Assembly: GCA_036346205.1 (NCBI GenBank)
Contig: JARFJB010001945.1
Span: 4,015,001 to 4,079,000 of the forward strand
Length of the DNA stretch: 64,000 nt
From: Vesta saturnalis
Taxonomy: Eukaryota; Arthropoda; Insecta; Coleoptera; Lampyridae
Direction of reading: 5' to 3'
Shown in pieces: positions 24,611-36,060 of the stretch. The notes beneath the pieces are model-generated. The model did not search any database and was not told where the DNA came from. It saw only the letters and a program-made list of their open reading frames with translations. Positions within the stretch are counted from its first letter, which is position 1; each line of letters begins with the position of its first letter. A program made the translations under genes and the position numbers.

Positions 24611-26433
24611 TTCTGTACAGTGATCTTATCGAAGTCCTTCTGTGTATTCTCCTCTTGGTCTTGGGTTGCATGTACGATAGCATTCACCCAACTAATTCTT
24701 CCACAGCTTGGTTCCTCCTTATCTTCTCGTACCTGGATGTTATTTACTCTTGGATTCTGATCATCAACGATCTCTTGGTATGGCCTTCTAGTTTCTTTCG
24801 CCATGTCATTTTTTTGGTGATCTTTTCCTCCACTCTCCCGATTATTTTGATGATCTCGATCATTATACTTGCCTTGATTATTATAATTAAATTTGTTTCT
24901 ATCATAGCCATTGTTGTATCCACCTCTTCTTTGTTGGAAGTTGTTCCTTTCTCTTCCCGATCTATAATTACTTTCCCTATTGTTACCATTTTGGAAATAT
25001 TCTTTACGATTGTCAGTACGATAATATTGATTTTGATATCCCCTCCTGTCATTTCCATAATTCCTATTATTATAACTATCTCTCCTATTTTCCTCTCTTT
25101 CGTGCCTGTAATTGTATTCCCTCCTGTCATTCCAACCATTTCTAGGGTTAAATTCTCTTTTCTCATAATTATTCTGATGCTGTTCGTACGCATCGTACCT
25201 TCGTAAAAATTGTAATAGTGATGTTATATTGTCTATATTTTGCAGAATAATGTTTTCTGCCACATTATTCTCCAATTGCCTTGCCAGGTACTGTACTATC
25301 TCTTGTTCGTTCATAGCTGGCGTGAAGTATCTTGCTATTTGGTACTTTTTCATAACATAAATCTCCCTAGAAGTGCCATGATTTTTATCGTACTTTGCCC
25401 TTGAAAATTCTTCTCGGATTACATTTTGTTGGACGTCACTCCAATATTGTTTAGTGAATAGTTCTTTGAATTGCTTAAAATCGGTACATTGTTCTTGTAC
25501 TAAATTGTACCATAGTTCGGCATTCCCTTTAAGCATCTTCCTTACCAAACGCATCCTTTGTTTGTTATCTTTGATATCGTTAAAGTAATCCTCGATATTC
25601 TTTAAAAATAGCATTGGTGATTCATGCTTTCTGCCTTCAAATTTATATGGCATCTCTTGATTCCACATACAATTTTCCCAGCCGATTTTAATATTTCTAG
25701 GTGTCTCTCTTTCTTTCAACTCTTCTAGGTCATGATCGTACATTCTTAATTTATTGCAAATTTCCCCCATTTGTTTCTTGTTATCATCCTTGTTCCTTTC
25801 CACCTGGAAACATATTTGTTCATGGATGTCCTGTATTCTTCCTACTTTGTCATTAATTTCATGAGAAGCTTCTTCTCTTAGACGGGTCTCAGTCCTAATA
25901 TTTTTGTCTAGTTTGCCGATCTTGTCATCTACCTCTTCCTTATTATCGATAATCGTTCCCCATAACTTCTCATTTTCTCTGTACATATTATTGCTTAATT
26001 CTTCCTTCGTTTTCTCCATTCTGTGTACTAATTTTTCCTTATCGTTCTCCCACTTGCTCATCTGTCTATTGATACTTTCTTCTAGCCGTCTCATATCCTC
26101 CTTTCTATTCTCTTCTGCTTCTTTCATGTCTTGCTTCCTATTTTCTTCAAGCTTGTTAAATTTACTGTCAATATTTTCCTCAGCTTTTATTCTATTTTCT
26201 TCTGCTTCTTTCCTGTCTTGCTTTCTACTTTCTTCAGCTTTTATCAGCATCGCTATTATCATGTCCACGTCTAAGCTTTTGCTTTCTTTTACTGGACTTC
26301 CCTCTTCTTGTTGTCCTTCAACATTCTTTTCAATTTGCTCCATCGTTGTATCAAGATCCTGTTTTTGCTCTTTTACCTCTATTTCTTTAGGCCCGTAAAC
26401 TCTACCTGATCTTGTTACTCTACGATCTTGCAT
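24604..26433 (-). CDS. gypsy Gag, 609 aa
   Basis: Capsid-forming protein. Residues 1-20 are basic. About 60-240 form a long charged coiled coil rich in Glu, Lys and Arg, with repeated KAEE/KEAEENRK units. About 260-410 is the retrotransposon gag core (MLFLKNIEDYFNDI, MLKGNAELWYNLVQEQ, FKQFKELFTKQYW). About 420-550 is a basic tail rich in Asn, Arg, Tyr and Gly (RRGGYNNGYDRNKFNYNN). No CCHC zinc knuckle is seen, so RNA binding is probably done by the Arg/Gly/Asn-rich tail. The start is the first ATG, 172 bases downstream of the primer-binding site. The gene ends in TTT TAA. It is intact, with no stops or shifts. Confidence 0.9.
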   Translation of the reverse strand: MQDRRVTRSGRVYGPKEIEVKEQKQDLDTTMEQIEKNVEGQQEEGSPVKESKSLDVDMIIAMLIKAEESRKQDRKEAEENRIKAEENIDSKFNKLEENRKQDMKEAEENRKEDMRRLEESINRQMSKWENDKEKLVHRMEKTKEELSNNMYRENEKLWGTIIDNKEEVDDKIGKLDKNIRTETRLREEASHEINDKVGRIQDIHEQICFQVERNKDDNKKQMGEICNKLRMYDHDLEELKERETPRNIKIGWENCMWNQEMPYKFEGRKHESPMLFLKNIEDYFNDIKDNKQRMRLVRKMLKGNAELWYNLVQEQCTDFKQFKELFTKQYWSDVQQNVIREEFSRAKYDKNHGTSREIYVMKKYQIARYFTPAMNEQEIVQYLARQLENNVAENIILQNIDNITSLLQFLRRYDAYEQHQNNYEKREFNPRNGWNDRREYNYRHEREENRRDSYNNRNYGNDRRGYQNQYYRTDNRKEYFQNGNNRESNYRSGRERNNFQQRRGGYNNGYDRNKFNYNNQGKYNDRDHQNNRESGGKDHQKNDMAKETRRPYQEIVDDQNPRVNNIQVREDKEEPSCGRISWVNAIVHATQDQEENTQKDFDKITVQNF

Positions 26434-26604
26434 TAACTAACTATCCTAATTAAATTTGCCCCTTTTTGTAAAAATTCTAACACTAATAAACACAATAACA
26501 TAAACAATAACTAATAACAAATAACAATAAACGAATAATGAAAAACTAAATACCTATATATTTTTTTTTTGTCTTTTTATAACAAAATCTTCAAACTAAA
26601 TTTT

Positions 26605-26624
26605 GCCCTCACGTTGATGCGCCA
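26605..26624 (-). promoter_or_regulatory. Primer-binding site
   Basis: TGGCGCATCAACGTGAGGGC begins six bases after the 5' LTR end (CACA, spacer ATTTAT). The TGG start fits pairing with a tRNA 3' CCA end. I could not name the tRNA. Confidence 0.6.
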
Positions 26625-26630
26625 ATAAAT

Positions 26631-29142
26631 TGTGATGTTTAATGTGATGAGATTTAAATGGCGACTTATACATTTGTGAGGTAAAATATTTATTATTTAA
26701 TTTGAGAATATGGGGATAATGTAAATCTTTTTAATTGAATTAAATTGAAAATGTTATTAATATGATTTAAGTAATATTTAACTTTTAACTTTTATTATTG
26801 TGCACCGGACTAGCTCAGATCTCAAATGGGGATAGAGTTCAAGGAATTTAGTTTGAAGTTAAAATTGGAATCTGAAGATGTGTATATGAAATACCCTTTA
26901 TATAATTATATTGAAAGTATAAAAATTATTCTGAATGTAATTTGCTATCAACGCATGCGTTGTAATGAATTTAAATGAAATTAAAAGCTGTCAAGAAAAT
27001 GTCAAATAAATAATTTAGAAAATTAAATTAATACCTTTACAGGTGTTTACACAAGTAAATATTTAAAATTCTTAACCAAAAACATATATGTAACAAATAT
27101 TAATTTGCAGGAAATTTTATCAATGAATGTTTATAACAAGTAGGGTTATTAAAATTTGTGACTCACATATACTGTCCTCACTGTAGATTGATGTCTTCGG
27201 ATAACTCCAACTGGATGTAGGCGATGTCCACTCGATTACAGTTGTTACCATCACCCAATACTGCTAACTCGATTCTTGGTTGTCGAAGACACCAACTTCC
27301 AAAACTTAAAGATGTTTTCTCCAAAATTGGCAAACTCCAATCACTTGTTTTATTATGGTAACTTTTTATTTAGTTAATTTTAAAGCTTAATGAATGATAT
27401 CGTTTAAAGAAATGTTTAATTATCCAAACTTTTTGTTGATGAACACTTTTATTTTTAGTTACCGATCAAATTTTGTTTAAAAGAAATTGTCCGACGAAAT
27501 AAAACAACATTTACCAAATAAAAGTGGATTTTAATTTGGTATAAACGGAATTAATTTAAGTTGGATAACACAAAAGCAAATCTTTACAAAATCGTGACAC
27601 AAATTAACACGTAAAAATATTTCCGAAAACGACAGGTATCGGAAACCGAACTATTTATTTTAAACCGTTGATATAAAAACAAATGCTCTCGAAATTATTC
27701 TTCGTAGAATGTAACTTCTTGACGAAAATTTAAATTAGGTTATGAACTTACTTTAACACAAATTTCACAACACTGTTTTAATCTTTTACACTTTTGAACA
27801 AATTCTAGAGAGAATTGATTTCCTGAGCACTTGCTTTTATATGTTTCTGGTTGTTACCAAAAATTCAATTTTTTTCCAGCCATATTGCATAAGTAACTAG
27901 GGCTATGATTGGTGGATCTAAATTACAAATTGGACTCAAATGGAAATTTGGCCGTAACTTTCTTATACATAATCGGAATTGAAAATTAATAACAAAAATG
28001 AAAACTACGTAAAATTTTGAACAAAAGACACCTAACAAGCTATGGTTCCTAAAATTAATATACGAAGTAACCTAGTCTAACTTAAATAAGCTTATAACTA
28101 TTTACACTTACAAGCTATACTAAATCTAATTGCAAAAATGGAATTTTGAGAACATTTTACACAAGAATACATACTTTTTGTGTTAGAAATATTTAATTTA
28201 AAGAAATTTTAAGCTTTTGTAATTTTATCTAAAATTCACCTCAGATTTAACACAATTTTGCGGTGAAAAGCGATGTATCCTTATAAAAACTGTGCTATAT
28301 TAAGAAAGAACATCTATTATTTGCTTTAAGAGCAAAATCTAAGTCTAATAATGTGGAAAAAGTATAAAATTATGTAAAAAACCTAAAAATTATGACCTAA
28401 CCAAACTTAAATCTAAAATTGAAAATAATTTATATTTAAAAATGTTTTAACACTTGAAATGTTATGTTAAAGGTTTGTACTTCTTGTCTTTATTATTTTC
28501 ACTAACTATTTGCAATGCATAATGTCATATACTGTTGCATTGAAAAAGTCTCATCGTCTAACACTCTTTTGAAATATTTCACTATATAAATGTACACCAC
28601 TATAAATGTCTGTATGCCAAAATGTTCTAAATGTTGTTCTTATTGTTAAACTTGTAACATAATTTTTGTCACTAATTCGCTTCCAAAAATATATGTGAAA
28701 AATGTCTAAACTGTCCATATTATAACCCTTTTATTAAATTTTTGTATTTCCTGCATTCAAAAACTAATCATACACTATCCCTAACATAATCCTAACTATA
28801 TAGTTCATGTTTAAACACCTGTAAAGTGTTCACTTGCCAAAATACCCTTGAAAAATTGACTTTTATTGCAATAATTGCAATACTAAAATGACTTTACGAA
28901 AATGGTTATATTTAACATTCTTGACAATTTTGTTAGCAGCAAATTGCTTCTTATGATAAAACCAAACTAAGTAAATAACATTCAGACTAATTTATATCAA
29001 ACAAATTTATTTTAATAACATCGTGAACCAGATTTATATAAAATAGTGTCTTGCACATGTATCGAGCTAGAAATCACCCCTTTTTCTTACCCAAATGTCA
29101 TTTAAGCTGTCCGATACTTGTATTACCTCTTTCTGAACATCT

Positions 29143-29144
<2 letters not shown>
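26631..29144 (-). repeat. 5' LTR, 2.5 kb
   Basis: In element sense it starts TGAGATGTTCAG (29144 leftward) and ends CATCACA at 26631, giving the canonical TG...CA. It contains the promoter and polyadenylation region by position, but I did not identify individual signals. It carries no coding sequence. It lacks 38 bp that the other LTR has near 19220, and it borders a TA microsatellite on the outside. Confidence 0.93.

Positions 29145-29227
<83 letters not shown>
29145..29227. repeat. (TA)n microsatellite between two elements
   Basis: About 40 TA units between the gypsy 5' LTR and the left end of a mariner. The TA run resumes at 31521-31582 beyond the mariner, so the mariner inserted into the repeat. 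Confidence 0.93.
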
Positions 29228-29232
<5 letters not shown>

Positions 29233-31517
29233 GGTGTCCCATTAAGAATGGGACACAGAATAACCGCAGATTCCTCAATTTAAAATAAAACGATTAAGCG
29301 AAACATGCTTAGATAAAATGTTACTCGTTTCCGAAATATGGGGTGTTGAAGTTGAAAAATGAAAAACTATTAATGACCATAATTTTTTTAATACAATGTA
29401 CAATTTTACTTAAATCCGTACGCTTGTACAATATCATAAAATACACATAACAGCAGAAAAATCAGTTCAGTACGCTTTACCAGTGGCGTACGGCAGGAGT
29501 AAGTAATACTTGCACACCTTGTAAATGTTACGCCGCTGTCCAAATACTAATTTTGACTATAATTTTAATTTTTCTGATATTTTCTAAGTAAATAATCTAC
29601 AGTTGTTAGTTTGTTGTAAAGTCATTGGTTTTCGAGATATTCGCAGTTAAAGACAGAAAGGCATGTACTTTTTATTTGTATTACTATTACTCATTTGCAT
29701 TTTTATAATTTTGTCTTAAAACTAAACAAAGTGGAAACAAAATTTATGAATTAGTTATTTTTAGATAATTTACTTTTATTTTATTTAGTAGGTTTATTCT
29801 AATTTCTAAGTTCCTAATAGGTACGTTGCGATCGTGAGAATATATATTTCGTTATAATTGTGAATTTGGGCAGTAGGCGTTGATTTATGCTGTCATTGTC
29901 AGTTAAAAATTTTCGAAGTAACTATCCGTTTCGATAAGTGATTAATGTTATTAATAACTGTAATATTATTGTAAAATGCCACGTCATAATGAATTTTCCA
30001 ATTTAGAAATGAGGGACATGGTTTGCACTTATGCCCAGAATAATTTTAATAGCAGAGTCGCTAAGAGGCGATATTCAGAATTGTATCCAAATAGACAGCA
30101 ACCAGGACACAAAATTTTCAAATGTTTGTATGACAGGTTGGGCGAAAAGAGGGCATTTCGACCAAAACTTGAAACAGGGCGACCTAGATTGATTACAGTA
30201 GATGAGGAGGATGAAATTTTGACTCAAGTAACTATCGATCCGCAGCTAAGTACTCGTAGAATATCTGCAGCAACTGGGGTAAGCCGCATTTACTCGTACG
30301 CGGTCCTCCTGTGAGATTGCAGTTCTGTAGAAATTCGCTTAACAAGCACACTAATGATCCCATGTTTTAAATAAAATTTTGTTTACCGACGAAGCAACTT
30401 TTACTCGCAGAGGGGTTTATAATTGGCGAAACAGTCATTTCTGAGCTAGTGTAAATCCACACCTGCCAAGGGAGAACCACTTGCAAACAGAATTTTCTAT
30501 TAATGTTTGGGTGGGTATTATTGGAAATTACATAATTGGTCCGTACGAGCTTCCTCACAGATTAAATGGGATAGAATACCTCAATTTTCTTCAAAACTAT
30601 ATGGAGGATATGTTAGACGATATTCCTTTAAATTTACGTCATAACTTCTGGTTTATGATGGATGGTGCGCCAGCCCATTTCACGTTACCTGTTCGGAGTT
30701 ACCTAAATTTACGTTTTCCACATAGTTGGATTGGACGTGGAAGCGAATTTGCTTGGCCACCACGCAGTCCTGAATTTAATCCTTTAGATTTTTATTATTG
30801 GGGCTACATCAAAACCCTTGTTTATGGTGAACCAATAAATACCCGTCAGGAACTTTGGAACAAAATTCAGAATGCTGCTGCTGACATTCGACAAAATCAA
30901 GCAAATCAGTTGTTTAAAGTGAGACAGTCTTTAGTTGCACGTCTAAGGAAGTGTGTACAAGTTAATGGTGGACACATTGAAAATTTGTTACAGTAAAAAT
31001 GTCATTACATTAGTTTCTGTTTTGTTTGGTTTTGAGGCAAAATTATAAAAATGCAAATGAGTAATAATAATACAAATAAAAAGTATATGCCTTTCTGTCT
31101 TAGACTGCGAGTATCTCGAAAACCAATGACTTTACAATAAACTAACAAGTGCAGATTATTTACTTAGAAAATATCAGAAAAATTAAAATTATAGTCAAAA
31201 TTAGTATTTGGACAGCGGAGTAACATTTAGAAGGGGTGCAAGTATTACTTACTCCTGCCGTACGCCACTGGTAAAGCGTACTGAACTGATTTTTCTGCTG
31301 TTAGGTGTATTTTATGATATTGAACAAGCGTAACGATTTAAGTAAAATTGTGCAGTGTATTAAATAATTATGGTCATTAATAGTTTTTCAGTTTTCAACT
31401 TCAACACCCCTTATTTCGGAAACGAGTAACATTTTATCTAACCATGTTTCGCTTAATCGTTTTATTTTAAATTGAGAAATCTGCGGTTGTTCTGTGTCCC
31501 ATTCTTAATGGGACACC

Positions 31518-31522
<5 letters not shown>
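29228..31522. mobile_element. DD41D mariner-type transposon with about 500-bp inverted repeats
   Basis: The ends TACAGGGTGTCCCATTAAGA and its complement are bounded by TA. The inverted match extends from 29228 to about 29731 and from about 31020 to 31522, far longer than the roughly 30 bp usual for mariners. The transposase lies between the arms at 29976-30996, on the plus strand. The whole element sits in a TA microsatellite. Confidence 0.9.
29976..30996 (+). pseudogene. DD41D mariner transposase, broken
   Basis: Starts MPRHNEFSNLEMRDM with an N-terminal helix-turn-helix (YPNRQQPGHKIFKCLYDRLG), then a second DNA-binding part (STRRISAATGVSR) ending in a stop at 30312-30314. The reading frame returns as KILFTDEATFTRRGVYNW (first Asp), has one more stop (RNSHF, stop, ASVN), and is then open at 30481-30996. 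FMMDGAPAHF holds the second Asp, and SPEFNPLDFYYWGY the third, with 41 residues between them. The C-terminus is CVQVNGGHIENLLQ. The full catalytic triad is present, but one deletion and two stops separate the parts. Nearest family: the rosa-like DD41D group of mariners. Confidence 0.85.

Positions 31523-31582
<60 letters not shown>
31521..31582. repeat. (TA)n microsatellite
   Basis: Continuation of the TA array on the right of the mariner. Confidence 0.93.
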
Positions 31583-32814
31583 TATATTGTTACGGTATAA
31601 ATGTTCACTAGGACAAGGTAAAAGATAAACCTGGTTTTTGCACGGCTAGCTCGGCGTGCGGGTGAGAGTCTATTGGGACAAAGCAGTCTCGTCTCCGTAG
31701 TTTACGCTATCTACCAAAATCGAAATCGGGAAAATGACACAATAGGTTCCGGTAGGCGCCAGGATATTCTAACAGAACACACCAGGGTATTTTAAAATGC
31801 GAATTAAACGACGATACACAGTGGTCCGAGTACCCAACCTACCACACTTACCAAATCGTAACGCTCGTAGCTCAGGTTCCGCAATACTGCTTCACCTGAA
31901 AAGGCTTCAAAATCTGCACCTTAATCTGATCAACTTACCACCGTGCAGCAATATTCAAATTCAATACAAATCTCTAATGTTCCCCTTACGTTAAATTACT
32001 CCCTTAAACAAATCAACATAACACATACTAAACTGACTTCAATTCAGTTACAACTCTTGTCTAAACTCGTGAATTACGTTAACTTAATCTGGCAATAAAA
32101 CAAAACAAAAAAACAAAACTCCAACTTCTCTTACTAGAACTCGGCGACGCTTTTCTATTTGAGCAATATATCATCACCCTTTGTCAAGGCTTAATATTCA
32201 AATAATTACTCCAAAATAGTAACTAAGTTAAGCATCTATTAAATCAAAATAAATAAATAAAACAATTGAAATTTAAACAGGTCAATTTGAATACAAAGGT
32301 AATCGTATCTTCTTAACTTTTACCTCATTGAATTCTGGCCAGTAGCAAAACTATCTTAAGCTAAATTGCATTCAAAGAAATTCTATAAATTTGGATTACT
32401 CCAGCACGTAAATCTTATATAAACTGAATAATGAAGGTAAGATTTTATTTACCTCCCTGCATAAAATATTAATGGTATCAAAAAAAAACACCTTAAATAG
32501 CTTCTAAATAGACAAAGGAAACTGTCCGAGAACGTTAACAAGATGACACAATAAATTCAAAAAAAAATAATTACTTCCAACAGGTTCCTTCGTTAACACA
32601 CATTACATAAAAACACAATCAAATTTTATTCTTTCAAGTCGCAAGATCACCAACAGAATGTAAATTACATTACCTAAGTCACGCAGTCAAATAGGGGATG
32701 ATCTCTGCTCTATGACAGGGTCGGATACGGCTCGTGCGGGCCACGATCTTTGATGTTACTGCTTGATGACTAACGACAATCAAAACTCGCCTCAGGTTGC
32801 TACCGCGTATTCAA
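31583..32814. other. No gene recognised
   Basis: Starts TGTTACGGTATAAATG, which resembles an LTR end, but I found no partner sequence. GC content rises at 31640-31760 and 32680-32800. No open frame with a motif was found. Confidence 0.4.
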
Positions 32815-33389
32815 CTTGATTTTCAATTAATCGGCTCGGAATTAACAGTTTTATACCACCTTCCTATGGTGCTCTTGTGCGGTAGACTCGTATCAAAGGC
32901 GTACGTATTCATATGCTTTTGGAGGAAAAAAATTTAATCATGACGAACTTTCTCAATTCAAGCGGATATTTAGTTTTTTTTCCTATTTTCCGAGCTAATA
33001 GTTCTTTGTTGACCTTAGTCATGTTTGAAAGTAATTTACAGTTTTCTATTGATACCAAATGTTTTTCTTCAAAACTCTTGAAGCACTTTTTTAACGACCA
33101 AATGCGTTTTTTTGCTCTTCCCAACGCCTGACCCAAAACTCTTATCCTCTGGGTGTTGGTTGTGCTTTTCAACTTTTCCATTCATGGAAAAGTTGTTGAA
33201 AGTTGAAAAATTGTTTACAATTGCCGTTGCTGTTTTTTTACGAAGTGTGTCTGGTTCTGATATTTCCTGCTGAGATGTGGATGGCACTGCCGGATCTTGT
33301 TGTGCAGTTGTGTGAGCTGGATGAAATTGAAGGATCGGGTTGTAAAGAACATGGAAACCCAGAATGTACAGCTGATTGACAATTGACAT
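32815..33389 (-). pseudogene. P-element-like (THAP9-type) transposase fragment
   Basis: The minus strand gives a linker with PSTSQQEI, a coiled segment RIRVLGQALGRAKKRIWSLKK and KHLVSIENCKLLSN. It continues with KYPLELRKFVM, FFPPKAYEYVR and FDTSLPHKSTIGRWYKTVNSEP, which are the conserved YP.E.R.F...F.SPKAYEYVR and LP...TI.KWY motifs of P-element/THAP9 transposases. The pieces lie in three frames, so at least two shifts are present. The THAP zinc finger and the catalytic domain are missing. It is a relic of the N-terminal third of the protein. Confidence 0.7.
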
Positions 33390-34411
33390 GACTGCGTTTG
33401 CGCGATCTTCTTTTCTAATGAATAGTAGTTTGAGATAAAACGTTCATTGCATCATTACACTCATTGTGAGCTTACAGTTGCCGGGTGTAAATACTGCGGC
33501 ACTTGTTCAAAAGTAGGAACAGCTTCATTCAATAATTTTACTTTATGTTTAGTACGATATGTACGTATGCGTACGTAGGCCATGCGCTATCCACCGGCGA
33601 TGATTTTGAACCCTTTAAACCGTGACAACTTTTTTGTTCCATCCTGTATCTTATTTTGGACTAGAAAAATCTCTTTCCCTGTCTTTTCTAGTTAAGAAAG
33701 GTACCTTATTGATGTCACTAGGGTCAACGGTTTCCGAGAAAAACGTATCTAAATGTAACGGTGTACGGCCATTTAGTGTTACTGGAAGTATTATTTCTTT
33801 GACTGCTTGGGTAGCAGTCAAATATGTCAATAAACTACATTTACTTTTAGATAGTTTGTATACAGCATCACTTTTAGATGCGTTTTTCTCGGAAACCGTT
33901 GGCGCTAGCGACTTCAATAAGGTATACCTTCCCTAGAAAAGACAGGAAAAGACATTTTCTAGTCCAAAATAACACACAGGGTGTAACAAAAAAGTTGTAA
34001 TGGTTTGAAAGGTTCAAAATTGTGGCCGGTGGCGTCCTTTAGAAGATACAGCGAAACTCATAATAAATGTGATTTTCTTATCCCAAAAAACCCTGCATAA
34101 GAAAGTCATGAAGTTAGCTGGAAGTAGTCGAAAGATATTATAGGAAATGTGATTTATTTCTTCGACTTTGACACCCTGTATCTCCGCTAGTATCAACTTT
34201 TGGACTAAGGTAAATTTAGTCAAATCGGTTTATTTTAACGTAAATGATCTCCAGTTAACGTATGGCCCATTCTTTTCAGGACACCCTGTATAAAAAATAT
34301 AAAAAACTCGGGACATATATTCATATTCATTTACTTAAACCGTACATATCAACAAAACAAACATTCTAGTGCCATAACTAATAAATTTATTTTCCGCTCA
34401 TTTTTCAGGAT

Positions 34412-34760
34412 CTAAACGTGAAAATAACATAAAGTTTCTAAAAGAACTGGCAATTCGTTGGTAAGAAAATTGAAGTAAATTTCATCGGTCAGCTTTTCAT
34501 TAAATATAAATGGCCCAAACACCATTCCTCCCAATATACCGCACCAAACGTTTAGTACGTTTATATTTTCCTCAGTTCGGCCTCTATCACGTTTAGGAAA
34601 GACGGGACGATGAATACTTCCGGTGTTTCTTGAAAGCCGCGCCAATCGCTCAAAAACTCTTTTCTCGTAACAATGCCTTTCTGGATGCCCCGCAGCATAA
34701 ACTCTTGCAGCAATAGTCGAGTTCTTCATGCATTCAAAATATAAAGCAAACACATCAAAT
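34412..34760 (-). pseudogene. Mariner-type transposase fragment with internal deletion
   Basis: The minus frame contains FALYFECMKNSTIAARVYAA (N-terminal DNA-binding region), then VFERLARLSRNTGSIHRPVF, and then jumps to NVWCGILGGMVFGPFIFNEK and EIYFNFLTNELPVLLE, which is the segment after the first catalytic Asp in DD41D transposases (compare NVWVGIIGNYIIGPYELP at 30500). The first Asp is deleted, and nothing of the second half remains. The open frame begins inside the adjacent repeat (34775-34807), so that start is accidental. The copy at 9575-9880 is the same with extra indels. Confidence 0.6.
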
Positions 34761-34802
34761 GTTTTATTATTAGTCTTGTTATGAACGAATAAGCTCAAAG
34801 AG

Positions 34803-34913
34803 AACATTTGATGTAATTAAAAATTATTATTAATTTTATTAAATACATAATTATTACATTATATATTATGTATTTAATAAAATTAATAATAATTTTTAAT
34901 TACATCAAATGTT
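34803..34913. repeat. Perfect 47-bp palindrome of the tRNA-repeat family, without tRNA
   Basis: Arms at 34803-34849 and 34867-34913 are exact inverted copies (outer end AACATTTGATGTAATT) around a 17-bp AT spacer. Thirty-three bases of the arm are identical to the sequence following the tRNA-like gene at 47595-47668. The flank TTATGAACGAATAAGCTCAA at 34782 also occurs at that locus. Confidence 0.85.
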
Positions 34914-35248
34914 ATTTCATTTGTTAACAGCATTTTGAAATCAACGGTTCATTAATCAAACACGATAAACTTTAATGGAGCTAATATTATTTTGATGCAA
35001 AGCAATATTTAAAGTGACTATTGTTTTGTGTTATTTTTGGCTTTTCAAGACCTACTTGTTTTTACTAGACTGCTATTCTGTCTATGCGTGAGAGATTGCA
35101 GTACTGTATTGAACAGTACGGATGATAATCTGAACATTGGAGGGTCATTAGTTCTTCAGTATTAGTCCTGTTGCATACGGTCCTTTACCGATATTATGAA
35201 AAGGAAATTCGTAATGCAACATAATAATTAACACCCTCCGCGGGACGT

Positions 35249-35929
35249 TTAATATATTACATTTTATTCCTTTTGTTTCAATTGTTTAATATTTAATAGA
35301 TTTTAGTAATTAATGACAATCCAACGTTATTTGTAAAATATATTTTTACATTTATTTTTATCCAAATCTTTGTAACGAAAGAAGGTATCAGCTTCCGGTT
35401 TTCACCAGTTTCTATATTTTTTACGCTCTTTTTCATGACTTAAAAATAATTATACCCTGATATTTAAAATTTTCGAGAAAATTGCAAAAATCTACAGATT
35501 TGTAACAATATTCCATCTACCGACTAGAAAAAAATTTAAACCTGCAATGTTAAAATTTTATTAGAAGCACCCAAGAAGCATCTCTCAAACGAGACCACGT
35601 TTATAAAAATCGGTTGAGTTAAAAAGTTATGACATTTACCTCCCCCCCCCCTTATTTAGCAAGATGGAGAAAAATGCTAAAAAATGTTTCTAAGCTCATG
35701 TAGTTTATAATAAAACTATTTTAGACATACCTTGATAATTCCGATTTAATAGAAAAAGCCGATTTTCTAATTTTGTGTTCGTGTACGCCCCTTAACGGCC
35801 ACACAGAAATTTGCAACTAATTCCCATTAATTTCTCTTGGTCACTTTTATTATCAATATCTTTGTCCGAAACTGTGCGATACGTAGTTTCTCATATACAG
35901 CCGGCCTCCTTTCTTAATGGACCACCTAG
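35249..35929. other. No gene recognised
   Basis: AT-rich sequence with a ten-C run near 35643. No motif was found. Confidence 0.5.
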
Positions 35930-36060
35930 TTCACATGTAGGTATAGAAGGTTACGCATTCGCCTTTTTTTTTCACTATAGCTAAACAAACTTATTAGCTC
36001 ATTTTATAACTTTTGACAAAGTTTCGCTGAGCTGATAAAATTTCGGTGGGAATTATAGAT
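35930..36060 (+). repeat. Solitary arm of the TIR-A repeat family
   Basis: CACATGTAGGTATAGAAGGT, followed by a T run, GACAAAGTTTCGC and related words, matches the ends of the elements at 55793-60122 and 61378-61947. No partner arm was found here. Confidence 0.6.

Larger units (their letters stand above)
18851..29144 (-). mobile_element. Ty3/gypsy LTR retrotransposon, 10.3 kb, Osvaldo/Ulysses/Woot-like
   Basis: In transcriptional order (minus strand): 5' LTR 26631-29144, primer-binding site 26605-26624, gag, protease, pol (RT-RNase H-integrase), polypurine tract 21380-21390, 3' LTR 18851-21379. No envelope frame is visible. The LTRs are unusually long (2.5 kb) and nearly identical: I counted roughly ten substitutions and a few small indels, including one of 38 bp, so the insertion is recent. 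Long LTRs are known from the Osvaldo, Ulysses and Woot lineage, which is the basis of that name; a tree of RT would be needed to confirm it. The outer 24 bp of the 3' LTR are missing and replaced by a TA run, and no clear target duplication is visible. Confidence 0.93.
33590..35248. repeat. Dispersed 1.7 kb segment, copy 2
   Basis: Same order as 8776-10353: half of the palindromic mariner-type mini-element (33590-34290, right end CACCCTGTA), a transposase fragment, a perfect AT-rich palindrome (34803-34913), then unique sequence to CCGCGGGACGTTTA. This copy is the better preserved one. Confidence 0.8.

Noticed and set aside
23581..26398. Plus-strand open frames at 23581, 23934, 24279, 24655 and 25904
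   Set aside because: Antisense shadows of gypsy pol and gag; they follow the codon bias of the minus-strand genes.
31583..32897. Possible solo LTR (TGTTACGG... to a TATAAAA box near 32845)
   Set aside because: The supposed TATA box lies in sequence that translates to P-element motifs (TIGRWYKTVNSEP), and no second LTR copy was seen.
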